This document shows positions 61,674 to 64,000 of a stretch of 64,000 nt of DNA, piece by piece. A program made the position numbers and the translations under genes. The notes beneath the pieces are model-generated. The model was not told where the DNA came from, did not search any database, and saw only the letters and a list, made by a program, of their open reading frames with translations. The DNA is from Pandoraea bronchicola (GTDB lineage: Bacteria > Pseudomonadota > Gammaproteobacteria > Burkholderiales > Burkholderiaceae). Where the stretch lies: positions 1 through 64,000 of the forward strand of contig NZ_CABPST010000016.1 in assembly GCF_902459805.1 (NCBI RefSeq), given 5' to 3'. Each line of letters begins with the position of its first letter. The first letter of the stretch is position 1.

Positions 61674-62909
61674 GTGCAAACGTCCTCACCACACGCGTCG
61701 CCCCGGGGTTATGAACTCAAGACAGTCACTCTGCTGACGCTGGGCCTCGGCATGGTCGGGCTGGACCGATTCATCATCAATCCGCTGTTCCCGGTGATGC
61801 AGCAATCGTTAGGGCTCGATTACCGAGATCTCGGCCTGATATCGGCGGTGCTTGCGCTGGCCTGGGGGCTGTCGTCGATCGTGAGCGGGCGGCTGACCGA
61901 CCGCGTCGGTTTCAAGGTGGTGCTGATCCCGGCCATGACGGTGTTCTCGCTGCTGACGTGCTTGACCGGGTTGGCGGGGGGACTGGGGAGCCTGCTGGTG
62001 ATTCGCGCCGTGATGGGCCTGGCCGAGGGCGCCTATCTGCCCGCCTCTATCGTCGCAACCATCGACGCGTCCAAACCGTCGCGCGTCGGACTCAACATCG
62101 GACTGCAGCAGATGGCGCAGCCGGCCATCGGCCTGGGTCTCGGCCCATTGATCGCTATCGGCCTGCTTCACATGCTGCCAAGTTGGCACTACGTGTTCGC
62201 GGTGGCTGCGCTACCGGGTCTGGTGCTCGCGTTCCTGCTCGCGCGCGTGGTGCGTCCTGGGCCGCTTGCTGCCACCACGCGTGCGCATGAGGGTGGGCCG
62301 GGCTGGCGTGCCGCAGCGACGCACCGGGTGGTGATCGTGAACACCGCTTGCATGGCTTGCTATCTCACCTGCCTGATCACGCTGTCGACGTTCATGCCGA
62401 GCTATCTGACCGATCAGCTCAATCTGGGACTCGACACGATGGGCTTCGTTCTGGCAGGCCAGGGCGTCGGCAGCCTCATCGGCACGGTCGCCGTCCCTGC
62501 GCTGTCCGATCGTATCGGACGCAAGCCGGCCATACTCGGCGCGCTGGCGATCGAATTGGTTGCGCTGTGGTTCTTGCCATCGGCCGGCCGCGAGCCCGTA
62601 GTGCTTTTTGCGCTGCTTTTCCTGATCATCTTCATGAACGCGGGCGTGCTGGCTGTCACCGTCGGCCCGTTGACGAACGACGGCGTACCGCCAGCCATCG
62701 CGGCGTCGGCCATTGGCATCGTAGTCGGCGTCGGCGAGATCGTTGGCGGTGCGCTGGCGCCAGCCGTGGCCGGCATGCTCGCCCATGCGATCGGCATCGC
62801 CGTCATTCCCCGCATTGCCTTGGGCGCTATCACCATCGGGACACTCATTGTGGCCTTCGGGGTACTCGAACCGGCACGCGCGACCGCAGCGCCACCTTCA
62901 CTTCACTGA
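61674..62909 (+). CDS. MFS transporter (aromatic acid:proton symporter-like)
   Basis: A 411-aa, 12-helix transporter with the MFS signature between helices 2 and 3 (GRLTDRVGFKVVLIPAM) and its repeat in the second half (VPALSDRIGRKPAILGAL). Helix 1 carries LGMVGLDRFIINPLFPVM. The start is GTG 61674 with GGAG 9 bp before it. It probably imports the aromatic substrate used by the divergent ring-cleavage genes and the monooxygenase that follows by 35 bp. Confidence 0.9.
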   Translation: MQTSSPHASPRGYELKTVTLLTLGLGMVGLDRFIINPLFPVMQQSLGLDYRDLGLISAVLALAWGLSSIVSGRLTDRVGFKVVLIPAMTVFSLLTCLTGLAGGLGSLLVIRAVMGLAEGAYLPASIVATIDASKPSRVGLNIGLQQMAQPAIGLGLGPLIAIGLLHMLPSWHYVFAVAALPGLVLAFLLARVVRPGPLAATTRAHEGGPGWRAAATHRVVIVNTACMACYLTCLITLSTFMPSYLTDQLNLGLDTMGFVLAGQGVGSLIGTVAVPALSDRIGRKPAILGALAIELVALWFLPSAGREPVVLFALLFLIIFMNAGVLAVTVGPLTNDGVPPAIAASAIGIVVGVGEIVGGALAPAVAGMLAHAIGIAVIPRIALGAITIGTLIVAFGVLEPARATAAPPSLH

Positions 62910-62944
62910 CAGCGGATTCATTCACGACACTCCGGAGACGACAA

Positions 62945-64000
62945 TTGACAACCTTTAACGAGCATCGTGACAACGATGCCGCCGACGTGATCGTCGTTGG
63001 CTACGGGCCTGTGGGGCAAGCACTGTCGCTGCGGCTCGCGCAACTGGGCCATCAAGTCATCGTCATTGAGCGCTGGGGCGATCTCTACGGACTGCCGCGC
63101 GCGGTGGGCCTTGATCACGAAGCCTTGCGCATCCTGCAATCGACCGGCGTCATGCACGATTTCTCGGAGCACATGGTCCTGAGCCACGTCTACGAATGGC
63201 GTAACGGGCAGGGCGACGTGCTTACCGCCTTCCCGGGGCTGGACCAGCCGTCGGCTTCGGCATGGCCGAATCGCTGCTCGTTCCATCAGCCCGCGCTCGA
63301 ACGCCTGCTCGACGAGCGGCTGCGCAGCGCCCACCGGGACCGCGCGCGTGTGCTGAATCGACTCACCGTGTCGCGCATCGTCGCGCATGACGACGGCGTC
63401 CTCGTGCAAGCGCATCCCACCGACAATCCTGATGCCCCGGCACATGAGTTCCGTGCCCGATATGTGGTCGGATGTGACGGCGCCGGCAGCTTTGTGCGTC
63501 AGGCGATGGGAGTATCCGTCACGGACCTCGGCTTTACCGCCGACTGGCTAGTTGTCGATCTTCGTCCGAAAGACCCCGCACAGTGGCGCAACGACCTGAT
63601 CCAGGTCTGCGACCCTAACCGCCCCACCACGATGGTGGCGGCGGGACCGGGACGGCGACGCTTCGAATTCATGGCCCTCGCTCATGAGAAAAAGGACGAC
63701 CTGAACAACGTGCAAACGGCGTGGGGTCTGCTCGCGCCGTGGGGCTGGAACCCGGAAAACGCGGAACTGGAGAGGCACGCCGTCTATACCTTCAGGTCGA
63801 TCGTCGCCGACACCTGGCGGCGAGGCCGGCTGATGATCGCCGGTGACGCCGCGCACCTGACGCCGCCGTTTGCCGCACAGGGACTGTGCGCCGGTTTGCG
63901 AGACGTCGCCGCGCTGGCATGGCGCCTCGATGCCGTATTGCGCGGCGTAGCTCCCGAGGCCATGCTCGACGACTATTCCGACGAACGCCGTCCGCACGCG
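62945..64000 (+). CDS. MhpA-like FAD-dependent aromatic hydroxylase (partial)
   Basis: 352 codons are visible and the frame is still open at the window end. It is a flavoprotein monooxygenase of the 3-(3-hydroxyphenyl)propionate hydroxylase/PheA family: GxGxxG dinucleotide motif VVGYGPVGQALSLRL (about residues 17-31), DG motif VGCDGAGSFVRQAMG, and GD motif MIAGDAAHLTPPFAAQGL. It would add a hydroxyl group to a phenolic ring, making a catechol or hydroquinone for the extradiol dioxygenase. The start is TTG 62945 with GGAG at 62934-62937; there is no ATG in a suitable place. The C-terminus is missing. Confidence 0.88.
   Translation, partial: MTTFNEHRDNDAADVIVVGYGPVGQALSLRLAQLGHQVIVIERWGDLYGLPRAVGLDHEALRILQSTGVMHDFSEHMVLSHVYEWRNGQGDVLTAFPGLDQPSASAWPNRCSFHQPALERLLDERLRSAHRDRARVLNRLTVSRIVAHDDGVLVQAHPTDNPDAPAHEFRARYVVGCDGAGSFVRQAMGVSVTDLGFTADWLVVDLRPKDPAQWRNDLIQVCDPNRPTTMVAAGPGRRRFEFMALAHEKKDDLNNVQTAWGLLAPWGWNPENAELERHAVYTFRSIVADTWRRGRLMIAGDAAHLTPPFAAQGLCAGLRDVAALAWRLDAVLRGVAPEAMLDDYSDERRPHA

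Overview
The window is a 64 kb piece of a high-GC chromosome from a beta-proteobacterium of the Burkholderiaceae. Pandoraea is my best guess, from the DUF4148 protein, the nirBD-nasA cluster layout and the general gene style; this is recognition, not a database result. Genes are densely packed on both strands. I see no rRNA, CRISPR array, insertion sequence or prophage. One tRNA, the initiator tRNA-fMet, is present.

Layout. 0-6 kb: housekeeping and small genes (SrkA-type kinase, YdjM-type membrane protein, a predicted outer-membrane channel, tRNA-fMet with promoter and terminator, an isochorismatase-fold protein without the usual triad, a MarR-GNAT fusion with a twin operator, YjdM). 6-14.6 kb: assimilatory nitrate/nitrite reduction, nirB-nirD-nasA-cobA-nasT-nasS, one leftward operon. 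It is preceded by an NtrC-like enhancer, a sigma-54 promoter and a leader RNA with an ANTAR-type hexaloop hairpin and a strong intrinsic terminator. 15-21.4 kb: alicyclic acid degradation (badH-badI-aliB-aliA-acyl-CoA dehydrogenase) with a divergent BadR-like MarR regulator and a 20-bp perfect palindrome between them. 21.5-26.8 kb: marR plus an AaeB/AaeX/AaeA/outer-membrane-factor efflux operon. 27-32 kb: LuxR solo, LysR regulators, MFS transporter, nitroreductase. 32-38 kb: a tripartite RND pump. 38.5-42.8 kb: LysR, AraC and a HAF-repeat autotransporter split by a G8 tract that looks like a phase-variation switch.

43.3-55.9 kb is the most interesting region. A leftward operon encodes its own TonB, ExbB and ExbD, a TonB-dependent receptor and a periplasmic histidine acid phosphatase of the AppA/phytase type. 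Upstream of it, also leftward, lie a LacI regulator, a sugar-phosphate/Fe-type ABC importer (binding protein, fused double permease, ATPase) and an inositol-monophosphatase family enzyme. The two blocks share a near-identical LacI-type operator, consensus TTTGCA-N6-TGCAAA: two copies before tonB, 169 bp apart, and one just after lacI. My reading is one regulon that takes an organophosphate, perhaps phytate or another inositol/sugar phosphate, through the outer membrane, trims it in the periplasm, imports the product and dephosphorylates it in the cytoplasm.

56.3-64 kb: a GntR-controlled aromatic catabolic cluster (aldehyde dehydrogenase, acetoacetate-decarboxylase-like, FAH-family hydrolase, VOC extradiol dioxygenase; divergently an MFS transporter and an MhpA-like FAD monooxygenase cut by the window end).
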